NCBI GenBank assembly: GCA_905183005.1 | Contig: CAJJDO010000036.1 | Span: forward strand, 310,001 to 374,000 | DNA: 64,000 bases | Source of the DNA: Paramecium pentaurelia | Taxonomy: Eukaryota; Ciliophora; Oligohymenophorea; Peniculida; Parameciidae | Direction of reading: 5' to 3' | Part shown: in pieces, positions 33,954 to 47,926 of the stretch | Layout: each line of letters begins with the position of its first letter | How positions within the stretch are numbered: position 1 is the stretch's first letter | Program-made: the position numbers and the translations under genes | The notes under the pieces: generated by a model | Seen by the model: the letters and a program-made list of their open reading frames with translations, nothing else | Told to the model about the DNA's origin: nothing | Database searches by the model: none

Positions 33954-36900
33954 ATGGTTTAAATAAATTAAAGTGAAGATGACAATAAAATGAAGTCTCG
34001 TGAAATGTAAATCATTACAAATTCGAATCATGGGTAATTTGATCCTAATCCTCATTCAATACAATCTATGAATGTTTATGAAATTAATTATGATTTGAAT
34101 AGGATTCTAGAATTAGAATAGACAGATGTTATACTTAACATTAATGATAGAGATCATTAATCAGATATTAATGAGTTACATAGCAGTATTATACAAAATA
34201 TGAATAGGTATAATGCCGAGATGGATGCCTATTCTTTTAGAATTGGAAATAGAAATAAAAGCAATACTTCTCAATAAAGGTAATATTCATCCTGATTTCA
34301 ATACATATTTTAACAAAAGAGTATTACCAATAATGGATAGTTTTTTAAATAAATTATTTACAGATCAAAGATAATTAAAAGTATAATGTTACTTCAATGA
34401 AATTCTATTAATGATTTAAAGATTAGCATTAAATATTTGGAAACAATATCCAACAATAAGTCTAGCAATATTTAAGAGAATCTTTGTTTATCCTGAAGTC
34501 AAATTTTTTGATTCTCATTTTAATGAAAGTTAATTCAAATAAGCATTATCAAATTATTATTTAGAACGTCATATGGCACATGTTTAAAATGAGCATAATA
34601 TTGTATAAGGAAATGATTTAGATTATTCTTATTAAAGTTATTATCCATTATAAGATGAAATCTTAGAAGATTTTCATAAAAATAAATCTAGTATTCATTT
34701 ATCACCATTATTGAGAATTTAAATGCATTATTTTTATAAAAATGGAGGATTTTCCTTATTAATTGATGGAATAAATAATTTTTAAATGTTATATTTAGAT
34801 ATTTTAGATTTATTCAATTATTTTAGTAATTTTGTTGATAAATAGAAATTTATTAATTATTTTTAAGGACTTAAAGATTAATTAAAATTATTATATTTAA
34901 AAATTAATGAAGAAGATATAAAATTATCTACTAAGGAATAAGTTAAAAAATTAAATGAAACACTTGAAAAAGCATTGTTTCCATTTTATACAATAAGAGA
35001 AACAAAAGAAATTATTGGATAAACAGAATTAAACATATATTTACATTATTTTAGATGTCATACATTTGAAAAGCGTATTTTTGGTAAATTATTATTTTTT
35101 TATATAATAGGATTATAATAGATTTGTGAAAAGATAACTCCATTAAATTTTATGGATTGTAATATGAATTATGAAGTAGGTCAAATGAATGATGATAATA
35201 TAATGAAGGATATTTTAATTAATTTTTTAGTTAAGAATAAAATATTTTAAGAATTATTTGGAGAAAAAGCTCATTTTGAATTAATTAAACGTTCAAATCC
35301 AATAATTCGTTTTTTATATAGAAATAATTAACTTTAAACAAGTGATATAATTTAAATTTTGAAGATGGGAAAAGGTAAACATGAAAGTTGGAGTAATTTC
35401 TTATTTAAAATATTGAATGATATAGCTGAAATAATGTCTGAATCTGATATGGAGGCTGTTTTATAAGAGATATAAGAATAGAAAGTAGATTCTAATATTT
35501 TAAATTTTATTAAATGTTTAGGTAGAAATCAAAATTTTGATAAGAAATACTTTTAATAAAAGAAAGAAACTAAAGATAATATTTTAACAGAATTAGAGAT
35601 TGAATAAGAATCAATTTAGAATTCAACTAAAAATTCAGAGAAACTTACTATAAAAGTTTATAATGAAGATTAATAATAATCAGAGAATTAATATTTAATA
35701 AATAGAAATTAAGATAGAAAATTATAATAGTAATAATAATAATAAGAAATTAAGAAGAGAAACATTTAGAATGATGATAGTATAGATACAAATTATGAAG
35801 AAGGAGAAGGTATTAGAGGAAGAATAGTAGAGTATCTTTTAAATATAACAAATTAAAATTCTAATGTTGATATTGAATAATAAGCATTTAAAATAGCATT
35901 AGATTTAATTTGTATGTAATTTAGATTTTTAAGAATGAAATATTTAAATTAAGCATTTTAAAAATTATTTGAAAATGATACATAAACTGAAAATCATATT
36001 TAAATGATATCAAAAATTGTAGTATCATAATATCCAATAGATAATTATAATTCATAATCTGAATTAATAAAATATTTGGAATAGAAATATAATTTTAAAA
36101 TGTCTTTATTAGCAGTTATTGCAAAATCTAAAAAGAGAGCATATGAATAAAATAAAGATCATTATACTGAAGTAATTGATTAATTGTTAAAATTTTATTA
36201 ATTCTTATATTTGTTGACTGATAATAAAATTGAAGCACATCATTTAAGAATTATTTGGTAAGTATTGGTGAATAATGCTTTTAGTGTAAAAGAATATGAT
36301 TTATTTTTTAAATGGATTTTTAATTCTAATAAAAATATAATATCATTAGATGCTTTATAAATGTTATTTTTTGATTATTTAATCAAAATAGATTACAATT
36401 CATATACTGTACCAATTTTTTCATGTTTATAGAATTTAATTATGTATTTCAATATATAATACAAAATATTAAAGACAGATGTTATGGATTCCTATATAAT
36501 ATAAGATTCTGATATAGTAGGTTTAGAAATATTATGGAAAGTGTTTTTTGAATGTAATAATAAGGAAATAGTTTAAAAGGCTTAATAGTTTTTACTTTAA
36601 ATAACTAGTTTTAAATCAATAAATTAATAAATAATGAATAAATTAAAATAAAATTATATTGAACATATATTTGATAATGTTTAATAAAACACAACAGAAA
36701 AATGTTTAGATTTATGTATTAAATTATTAGAAGAAGTGGAAGGAATGAAATATTTAAAATAAGATAGTTTTGAAAAGGGTGAATCAAGTGGTTAAAACAT
36801 GTTAATTATTATTGATAATAGATGTAAAAATGCTTAACATCCAAAAAGATAAGAAATATCTGTACCTGAAAATATGAAAATAATACTTGTAAAATAGATT

Positions 36901-39900
36901 ATTGGATAAAAGATTAATCCATAAGTAAAAAGGAATGAAATTGATGTAGTATATAGAGGAACATGGCTTGATAATTAAAAGAGTTTGAAAGATTATAAAT
37001 TTGATAAGAAACCTACTTTTCAAATTTTGATGAGACTTTAATAAGATGAAAATTAAAAAATTGAAGATTCAAAACCATTAGCTATATGTTAAGGGGATAT
37101 TGATGATTTAAAAGATGCTTTTAATCCTTAAAAATTTAGTAAAGTTGTTCCTCTTTCAATAAATGAACCAATACCTTTAGGAATGCCAATTTATAAATAA
37201 TTAAATAATGATTAATAAGAAAAGATTTAAAAAGTTATGAGTATAACTGATGAATTTAATTAAGAATTTGTAGAATATTTATTAAATGAAAATAATTGGA
37301 ATTTAGAAATTTCTATACTTGAATTGATTGAAAATAGAGAATTCCATTTATAAAAATTTGAAGAAAAACAAATTAGATAAGTTAGTCCTCTATAGGATAA
37401 ATCTAATAAATAATAACAAACTTAATTTATAGACAATTAAATATCTAATCCTTAATAACCATAATATTAATTTTAGAAAGTTGTTTAGAATGAAAATAAT
37501 TTTTAATTGGTTTAAAAATTTAGTGTTGCAACTTTCATTTCAGAAAATAATAATTATATTTAAAAATTATTTGATATTTTAAATTTAAATGATGAAAATT
37601 TGAATTCAAAAGTTTGGTAGATTTTATCTATGATTCCTAGAAATAGAGAGACATATGAATTGATTGATAAATGTTAATAAACATCAGAATGGGAAAATCT
37701 ATTAGATTAACAAAATAAATATAAATTATATTATAATCTATAAATATTAAAAGAATTATTAGATTGTGATTTTATAGATGATTAAGATGAATTAAGAAAA
37801 CGAAAATAATGTAGAGAGAATTTTTTAATGTAAGGTGGATTAATTTAAATATAATAATTATTCTTTATGCCTAATATTGATTCAAATACTATTTAATTAG
37901 CATTAGAAATATTTCTTATTTATTTTACAGCATATGTATTATCAAAAATAGAGAGAAATGATGAATTTTGTAGTAGAATAATCAATTTAAAAGAAACTGT
38001 TAGAAATCAATTTAAATAATTTGAAGATAGATTACCTTCAAGTTTCTTTTTTAATGAAATTAATGACTCTGATAAATCAAAATAAAAGTCTGAAACAGCA
38101 TCAAATTCTTAATCAAGTGGAGTATCTACTCCTAAATTTAATAATGCCTCAATTACTCCTCCTTTAACTCCACCTGTTGAAGAACATTCAATACCAATAT
38201 CAAAATAATAATTATAGGTTTAAGATAATTTTGATGAAAGACAAATGTTAATTCTTTAATTTAAGGAAAATTAACTTTTTTAAGGATTTTTAGATTTTTC
38301 TCATGAAGATCTGTTAAAATCTTTGATTAATAAAATTGATTTAGGATTTGAATAAATTTTCTAAGCAATTTTATTAATTTTATATTAAAATTCAAGTCTT
38401 GTACAAACTATTTATGAAATTGAAAGTTTTCCCTCTTAAGTTATATAAGTTTTGACATAATCTTAATCTTAAGAATGTAGAAGGATTTTAACATATTCAT
38501 TAATTTAAATTTGTAAAATACCTTCTTAAAATACATAAAATGATTTTGGTTTCTATTTATTAAAAGAATTAATTCCTCAAATAGTAAATCCAAATACTTA
38601 ATTTGAAGATATATTCATATTGACAGCAGTTGTTCTTAAAAGAACTAATTATGAGATGCTTACATAAAATTTTGACTTTTAAGATTTATCATAATAAATA
38701 ATATAGAAGATTATTGATAGACCTATAATAGAAGAAAGATTTGAAGATAATGAAGATAAAGTAGTTTAAGGATATTTAATACTTTTGACAGCTATAATAG
38801 AAATATGTCCTTAAACAAAGGAAGCATTATCAAAATAATTAATTAGATAAGTTTATGAATTTTTATTTCATTTAAATGATGATTATGCTAAATATCCAAA
38901 ATTTAAAAGAAAATTAACAAGAAAGAGAACTTTTCATTTATTAATTGAGGCAAGTAAAAATTGTGAATAAAATTTCTTACTTTTATTAGATCCTATATCT
39001 AATACTCATGGAAGAATTGAATAACCAGATTAAGATTTTGATACTGGTGTTAAAGGACATTATGGATTTGTTGGACTAAAGAATTTAGGTGCTACATGTT
39101 ATATTAATTCATTATTATAATAATTTTTTATGAATAAAGCATTTAGACATGGAATTTTGAATAGTTAGATATCACTAACAGAAAATAATGAAACAATTAT
39201 TTATGATGATGTTGATTAAATAAAATCTGAATCTGCAAAAATTAAATTATAAGATAATACTTTATATTAATTATAATTAGTATTTATACAATTATAGGAT
39301 AGTGTAAGATCATTTATAAATCCCATTTAATTTATAAAGACTTTATAAGGTTATGATGGTTTACCTATAAATTGTTCAGTCTAATAAGATGTTAATGAAT
39401 TTTTCAATTTATTAACTGATAAATTAGAGAAAGATTAAAAAGGTACTTAATAATAAGATTTAATACATTAAATAATGGGTGGTATATTAGGACATGAAAT
39501 TAGATCATTAGAATAAGATGTAGAATTTTAAAGAGAAACAGATGAAGTTTTCTTAACTGTAACAATAGAAATAAAAAATAAGAAAAATTTAGAAGAAGCA
39601 TTAGATTTATTTATAAAAGCAGATGTATTAGATGGAGAAAATAAATATTTTTGTGAAGCAATTAATAGAAGAATAGATGTTGAAAAGAGATGTTATTTTA
39701 AAAAATTACCTAATACTTTTATTTTTACTCTTAAAAGATTTGAATTTGATTACAATAGAATGTTAAAATTAAAAGTAAATGATTATTTTGAATTTCCATC
39801 TGAAATAAATATGTTTAAATGGACAAAAGATCATTTAATTAATAATCTATAATTAGATGATTATACAGATTATATATATAAATTAGTAGGAGTTTTAATT

Positions 39901-41837
39901 CATACTGGAAGTGCAGATAGTGGACATTATTATTCATTTATTAATTCTTAAGAGAATAAATGGTTTGAATTTGATGATAGATTTGTAAGTCCATTTAAAT
40001 TTGAAAATTTAAAATAAGAATGTTTTGGTGGTAATAATTAATAAAATGATTATTATAATAATTTTGATTGGGATTCAAATAAATCAAAAAATGCTTATTT
40101 ATTATTTTATGAGAAAATTGATAAATAAGATATTCAAATTAAGGGTACAAATGAAAAATGTTTATAAAATAAGATTATCTAAGAGAATATAGTATATCTT
40201 AAGAATTAATTATTTTATTCATCAGATTATTAAGCATTTGTAAGAGAATTTGTATGTTAATTTAATTTTGAAGATCATTAAGAATAATAATAGGAATCCT
40301 AGAATATTTAATAAAAATCTGATGAATAGAGTATAATCAATATATAAGAATCTCCATCATTAAAAGTGGTTAAATTATTTACTTTATTTTCTTTAGAATC
40401 ATTAATGAAGAATAAAGATTAATCAGAATTTGTTAATTCAATTCATGTCTTATGTGCTTTATATGAAAAAGTAACATCAGCATCATTTTGGTTTTTGACT
40501 CATTTGTAAACAAATCTTAATTTACTTATAAATACAATAATTGAATCAACTTAATAGGAAATTAAACATGCATTTAGTAAATTATTAATCCAATCAATTT
40601 AATGTGTTGTTAATTATGAAGAAGAATAATAGAAACATTAATTTTAAACATAAAATTCAACTATAACATAATTTTTATCATTTTTTATTGATAATTTATT
40701 GCCAATATGTAAAAAATCAATGAGAAGAGCTTCAGAATTCTTTTAAATTCTAAAATTTTCAGTTTCTACATCATCATTTATTATTGATTATCTATAAAAG
40801 AAAGGATATATATAAAAGATATATAAATTATATAAGGAAACAATTCATGAAAATTAATTTCATGGAAATTGTATGAATATAAGTAAATTGAATGATAAAG
40901 GATTGGAAGGTACTTGTTCAGTAATGTGTGAATTGATTTGTAAATCTATTTTAGGTTCATTTACTGATGGAATGAAATTAACTAATGAAAAAACACCAAC
41001 ATATTTATTTTAACATTATAATCAATTTGTTAATATAGATAATAAGTTACTTACAGATATAAGAGATTAAGGAGATTATAAAACTATATTTGCTCCTATG
41101 GTTTAATTAAATCCAATAGTTGTAGATATGACTAAGCATCTTTGTTTTGATGATATCTAAACAAGTGAAATTATAATTGAATAATTAATTTAAATTCTTT
41201 TGGATTAGAATATGGCTTGGCATTAGATTGATCCAATATTTCATATAATAGAAAGCATACTTAAAATATAAGATGCATATGGAGATATGAGATTCTAAGT
41301 ATAATTAAATCATTTATATTTTAGGCTTTAATAGAAACATAAACAAAGTTAGCATTATTTTCAAAAGGTAAATCTATTTTAGATGCAATTAATAATCAAT
41401 TTTTAAGTGATAAAAACTTTTCATATTGTTTGGCCTCTTGGATAGCTGAAATAACACATAATTTTAAAGTTGCTTAGAATTATTTTAGTTCTAATAAATT
41501 TTAGATTGAAAACATTCTTGGAAAATTAAAAAGATATAAGGAATACTAATTTTATTTGAATTTTCCTATTCCTAAAATAACAAAGGCTATTGATTAAGTA
41601 ATTATAAATTATCACTATTTTTTTTAGTTAAATATGCTTTTTAATAAATCAGAAAGTTAAAATATTGATGAACCAATTCTTTAGCTTTAGAAACCATAAT
41701 AGAAAATTGAAGATAAAAATTGTTAATTAGAAACCAATTACAAAGATAATATTGATTCTGTGTGTGATTAAGGTATGATTTTAGATGTTGGAATAATTGA
41801 TCCTTAGAATAATAATGAAGATTTACCTTATTAATGA
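33954..41837 (+). CDS. Giant ubiquitin C-terminal hydrolase (USP9X/USP34-like)
   Basis: This deubiquitinase is about 2600 residues. After roughly 1650 residues of helical repeat-like sequence comes a complete USP domain: Cys box GLKNLGATCYINSLLQQ (Cys codon 39097-39099), QQDVNEFFNLL, RFEFDYNRM, His box GVLIHTGSADSGHYYSF (His codon 39925-39927), WFEFDDRFV and the end NAYLLFYEK. Helical sequence follows to TGA 41835-41837. A 26-nt intron at 41299-41324 is clear. Between 34271 and 34345 the frame changes once: either a 61-nt GTA...TAG intron (34280-34340), which makes the total length exactly divisible by three, or a one-base shift. Domain order and size match USP9X/FAM and USP34. Confidence 0.9.
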
Positions 41838-41951
41838 GTTTATCACAATTATTAAATATATTAATTATACTTTAAATTCTATAGTAACATTATTAATTTA
41901 AATAAGCAAATAATAACTTATATACTATTATTATTATTTATTTATTATTTA

Positions 41952-44900
41952 ATGAAATCAATATATGGAGATCCTGAATTAATAAGATGGTTAAATAAAG
42001 AAATCAAACTTTAACCTGCAATTCTTGATATTGAAAAATAATTTCAGAATTGGTTTTATTTTTAAGAAGTACTTTATAAAACAGGAAATCCTCTTAAGAA
42101 AATCTTAACAAATAAATTTGATGAATATTCAACACAAAAGAATATAAAGATAGTTAAAAAGCACATTATAAAATTAGTAGGAATTGAACCAAAGGTTGAA
42201 AAAGGTTAATCATAAATCGAAGAATATTTGAAAGCAATTAAATAACATTCAAAACCAATTGCTGTTAATTCATTACTTACAATTGCACGTAAAGAAACAA
42301 AGGATGTTTTAAATGAATTGACAAAAACTATGAAAGTAACAGACAAAAAATAAGTACAATCTTTGGTGAATAAGTAAATTATGAAACTGTTATATCAATT
42401 TTTAGTTATGAATAGAAGTTTATAAACTCATTGCCAAAGAAATTAAAGTCTATTGAAGAGAGTTTACATAGATTTAGAGATGAGAAACTTATCCATGAAA
42501 TTTAAGCAGTTTAATTAAAATAGAAGGATGAAGAAAAAGAGAGACAATGGTTATAGTCATTAAGAGAGAATGAATTGGAAAAAATTAGAGCAAATCATGA
42601 ATTTATAAAAGAATAAGATAAAAAAATATATGAATTCTGGAAGTATACAGAATCAATTAAACATAATCGAATAGAAAAAGAGACAAAACTTAATTAGATG
42701 ATGACTGGAAGATTAGTGGCTGAAGTTAATTAAAAAAAAAAGGATGATTAAAAAGCTATGGATAACAATATTTATTTATTTTTGTAAACTTGTATCAGAT
42801 AAGGAATTGAAATAGAAAAGGATCCTTCCAAAAAGCCTGTACCTGAAAAGGCTAAGTTTTCTGCTGTTGCAACTATGATGAAAATAAGAGAAAGAACACA
42901 TAAAACTGAGGAAGCTAGAAAAGCAAGACAGAAACGAAGAAATAAAATGTTAGTTGAATAATTAAAACAATAAGAATTAGTTGAAGCTAAAAAAAGATTG
43001 GATGAATTAGTTGATAAATTTTCAGAATATGGAAAAATAGCTAATTAAGAAGCAGCTTTAAGATAGAAAGAGAAATTAAGAGGAAAATTATAATTTAATG
43101 AAAGAATATTAATGTGTGAAGTATTGGAAGAATAAAAAGAAATGTTTTTTGAATAATTAAGAAAAGAAGCTAAAGCAAGGGAATAAGAAGTTCGATTATA
43201 GAGATAAAAAGAGTGGAGAATACTTTAAGTTTAATATATGGAATAGAATTATAATAGAAAAGTATAAAAAAGATTAAAACATATTTAATAAATGCAACCA
43301 TTAATATTGACAATTTTAGATTTGGCTGATAAATGTTATTTAAAAATGAATGAAAATATAGAAGAAAATGGTAAACCTTTAACATTAGACAAAAAGATTT
43401 GGAATAAATATATTGAAGAATGGTAAAATGAATTATCATAAGTAAAACCTCTTAATGATAATATACCTGCAGCTATTACATAAGATTTTGTTGAATATTA
43501 TCATGCAATTAAAGATTGGAAATCTACTTAAAATGATAATTAACTTATGGCAAATATATCATTGGCTGAATTTCTATTCGAAATAACAGATGAATTATAT
43601 CCAATGTAACCATTAAAAGATGGTATTAATTATTATTTACCACTTAAAATATCATTAATTGGAGGTAAATTTAGTGGTAGAAAAACTACTGCTAAATATT
43701 TAAATTTAAAATATGGTTTAGAAATTATTGATATAGAATCTATAATTAAAGAATCATTAAAACTTGCTTTTCCTCCTGTTGAAGATCCTAAGAAAAAAAA
43801 GGATACAAAAAAAGTAATTGAAATTCCTATAGTGGAAAATCCAGAATTAAAAGAATATGGATTATAAATTAATGAATATAAAGATACAGTAATTCCTGAT
43901 GAATTATTATTAAAAGGAATCTTAATTAAATTAAATTAAACATTTAATTAGAGAACTCCTTTATAAGTTGCATAAGAAATGAAAGAAGCAAAAGAAATGT
44001 AATTAAAGAAAGATCAATAACCAGTTGTTGTTGAAGAAGTTAAAAAGACTTCAAAAAAACCTGGCAAAAAAGATGCACTTTAGAGTACTGGACCAACATA
44101 AGAAGATTTAATTAAAGAATATATAAATTCTAAATAATTTTATTATACTAAAGGAATGGTTTTGATTGGTTTCCCAGAAAATGCTAATCAAGCTAAAATG
44201 TTAGAAGAGTAATTAACTGGTTTTATACCATATGAAGAAAGGTTAAATTAAATAGCTGAAGAAAAGAAAAAGAAATTTTAAGAATTATTGGACATACCTA
44301 CATAAGAGGAATCAAATAAAATTTAATAATCAGGGATAGATTTAATTATTAATTTGGATACTCCTTTTGAATAAAGAGTTTAAAGGATGTAAAATAGAAG
44401 AATAGATCCACTTACAGAGATTATATATAATTTAGAAGAAAATCCACCTCCTCCTGAGATTAAACTTGATAAACTATTAAAAATAGAAAATGAAACAGAA
44501 GAGTATTTTTATATTTAATATTAGAAAATTATAGAAGGAATTTCAATAATTTAATGATAATTTACCTGGTCTTATAGAATGGTGTGAATAATTTGGTTTC
44601 GAAGAAGAATTTAAATAATTACATAATATAAAAATTACAGGTAAAGGATTTGAAGTTGCAAAATCTATTGATGGTTTAATTAATAAAGTACTTACACATA
44701 ATTGTGAGTATTTGAATTAAATAGCTGAAGAAGTATTGGTTAATGAAACATAATAAGAATAATAATCTTAATAATAATAAGGTTTAGATAATGCAGATTT
44801 AGAGAAAGTGGAAGAATAGAATCCAGAATAATAGGCATAAATATTATAAGAGAAATAGAGTCATCTTGATGCTAAATAATCAACAGAAAGAGGAAGATCT

Positions 44901-46428
44901 CAATTAGCATCACGATAAAAGGATGTTCAAAGTGAATTTTTAAATTAAGATTAACTTAAAGGAATTTTAAAATAATGGGATGAAATATCTAATACATATA
45001 TAAGAGAAACTACTATTTATATTAGAAGAATGAGTCATTAAAGAAAGAAATGTTAATAGATATTTTTATAAACTTAAAAAACCTTTATTGAATTCTTTGA
45101 AAGTCCTGATAATAAATTAAAATTAATGCATGAATTTTAATAAAGTTATAATAAATTTCTTTAAGAAAATGATGATTTATCAAAATAAAAAAATGCAAAA
45201 TAATAATTAAAAGACCATTTATAAAAAACTTATGAATAATTATGGGATATATTAAATTAAAAGAAAAATTAAGCATTAGATTTTGTTAAAAAATTGAAAA
45301 AGGATAGATTTGTTGCTATTTAAATTTAATAATTTATGTAACATGTATTAATGTTATTGTAAACAGAAACCAATCTATTAACAGAAATCTAATTATTAGG
45401 AAAACCTTGGAGTGAACATTTTATTCTTGAACCACCTCAATCATAATTAATTGATGGATATAAGTTTCCTTAATTAGATGTACTTATTTCTTATTATAAT
45501 GATTGTCTCGATAAAATTACATAAGGTGAAGAATCTTTAATTATTAAAATCTAAAAAGAAATTGCATATAAGAGAGGTCAAATTATTAGAAGTGTTGCTT
45601 ACAGCAAAATGACTGAAATGTTATTGATGGAAGATATTCTTTATTCAAGAATTGATGATTGGATTATTTGTGGCATTAAAAAGTAATTATAAATATTTTA
45701 TCCATAGTGAAAATGACTTTTGTTTTGAATCAATTAATTATTTAAAATAATAAATTGAAAATAGATAAACAGCTATACTTACAATACCTGAGCCTAGTCC
45801 CATTTCAGAAGCCTTTAAAATGATTTATATGTAACAACATTTAATTCCTGAATCTGAAAAGTGGAGATAGGCTATCCAATTTTATGAAGAAGTTAAATCA
45901 CTAAGTGATTCAGTATGGATTCCTTTAGATATATTTGAGTCTTTCTAAAAAAGAAGAACTAAATTCTTATCATAATTTAAATTAAATATCAATAAAATAG
46001 CCCATTTGGGCTGTTATCCAAATGTTAGATTTAGTTACTAAACTTTACTCATTACTTTTATATTATATGAATGCAGAGTACCAACCTAAGAGGAAATTTA
46101 ATAATTAGTTGATGATTTATAATCAGTAGAGCCAGATGATTAGAGAGATTATTGGATAGAGGTATTCCTTTTTTTATTATTAATTCATAGTATTAATTTT
46201 GGTTTGATGACAATTTTGTAGATTAAGAGTTCAATTTAAAAATTTATATTAAAAATTTCCTTTTTAATGTATTACAATCCCAAGACTTAGTAATAAATTA
46301 ATTATATATATTAGGCTGTTTCTGTAAAAGAGAATTTTGGATATTTTAAATAATTTGAAAATTAATTATTTTCATCTATTTTTGATGAAGTAGTAAATGA
46401 AGAAATAAAAAATTCTAATTCTAAATGA
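41952..46428 (+). CDS. SPEF2: SPEF2/CPC1, central-pair axonemal protein
   Basis: SPEF2 builds a projection of the ciliary central pair. The N-terminus (RWLNKEIKLQPAILDIEKQF, EVLYKTGNPLKKIL) is the CH-like domain; a long Lys/Glu coiled coil follows with LRENELEKIRANHEFIKEQD and KIRERTHKTEEARKARQKRR. An adenylate-kinase-like module begins LKISLIGGKFSGRKTTAKYL. The C-terminal helical part includes MLLMEDILYSRIDDWIICGI. Five introns (42374-42405, 44503-44524, 45683-45707, 46162-46190, 46290-46314; 22-32 nt) give exactly 1447 codons. The P-loop reads GGKFSGRKT, the modified form expected for SPEF2 rather than an active kinase. Confidence 0.9.
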
Positions 46429-46483
46429 AAATTAAATAATTGAATTTTTTTAATAATAATTTAATGCAAAAATTTTAGGTTAT

Positions 46484-47643
46484 TCATTATGCTTATTTTA
46501 AAATATAATCTTTTATTCTTTTATACCATTTATGAAATGGAACACCTTCTGCCAAAAGATCATTATAAAACATGTCTACATTAATAACATAATACTTTGT
46601 CTAATTAAGGTTTAATTTAACAGATTAACTAATCTAAATTATATTAATTTTTCATACTAATGTATAAAAATCTTTATATGGATTTCTTCTATCCAAAAAA
46701 ATAGGTTCAGAATCAGATATAAATTTTGATAATCCCCTTTAAGGCTGCTTATTGATTAATTCTTAATTATCAAATTTTGATGATATTGATAATTCAGTTT
46801 AAACAATAGTTGCCAACTTAACCCAATTTATACTCTAATTTTTAGAATGACAATAATTATATTTTAAATGATGTCCAGTTTCTTTAATACTATTTTTACG
46901 TAGAATTCTTTAAGAATAATCTTCCTATTATTAAATCTCTTATAAATTAGATTGCTAATTTAATTCTATACTTATATAACTTTCTTATTAATTTATTTTA
47001 ACACTTTCTAAAGAAGGAATACTACCTTTAGGTTCCTTAATATTAATTGTAGTTTGATTTTTAGATTCTAATTAATCAGGTGCAGGTTCAGTATGATATT
47101 ACATTTGTAACTATAATAATTTACGCAATTCTTAAATCTCCATTTACTGGTCTTCATTTAACTTTTTTACTTATTCTAATTGTTATTATTGTAATTTTAA
47201 TGATCTCACCATTTCATTTGTACTTGATTTCATAGAATTAAGTTATTCATCCTTCTCTTATTCTATAAAATATTCTTTTTTAATCATTTTATCCTCAATT
47301 ATGGAAAACTCTTCAATATTTTATTTATGTTGTACTTTAAGTGTTTCTATTTCTTATAATGCCTGAAAATACTATGATTATAAATTAGAAAACTCTTAAT
47401 TTAAGGCTTGATATTTATTTTTTTCTTCTTCAAAGCTTTATTGAGCCTAATCAATAAGAAAATCTTCAAAATATGATAATAAGTTATACAAACAATCGAA
47501 ATAAGTTAATGAACAATTTCTTCCATTTAAATAAGATCTTAATAATTTCCAATATTAGTTTAACATTCCTATAAGAATTCAATTATTTTCTTCTCCATAG
47601 GTTGAAATTCAGATTTATAATTATTTAAAATATTAAAAACCAT
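46484..47643 (-). CDS. Coiled-coil protein
   Basis: It starts MVFNILNNYKSEFQPMEKKI. A long intron of 47 nt (47447-47493, GTTTG...GATTAG) gives an exact 370-codon frame. The coiled coil runs through SFEEEKNKYQALNQEFSNLQ to NEDQQMEIQELRKLLQLQMQ. A linker with PAPDQLESKNQTTINIKEP follows, then a globular end (FISDSEPIFLDRRNPYKDFY, DLLAEGVPFHKWYKRIKDYI). The intron is longer than the others here and starts GTT, so this exon junction is the least certain part. Convergent with SPEF2, 55 nt away. Confidence 0.6.
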
Positions 47644-47926
47644 TTATATCAGTCAATTTATAACATTAAATTTATTATTAGATATTTCTTAAACCTGTTG
47701 ACTTCAAAATTTAAAAGTAATAAATTATATGATATAAATTCAACAACTTCTTTTCATCAATTGTAGGTAAAGTATTAGATTTAGATATCCATTAGATTTG
47801 ATATTTTATATAATTATTGAATATATGATATTATAAAGTATATTATTTTCTTGAATTATTAAATGATTTATTAATAAAGATGTTCTTCAATATTATTTAA
47901 TATATTCATTTAATAATTGAAAATTA
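47644..47926. other. Divergent spacer
   Basis: About 280 nt, AT-rich, between two genes pointing away from each other. No motif recognised; promoter region for both. Confidence 0.4.

Noticed and set aside
43170..43439. Minus-strand hydrophobic frame resembling a membrane protein
   Set aside because: It lies opposite the well-supported SPEF2 coiled coil, so it is an antisense shadow.
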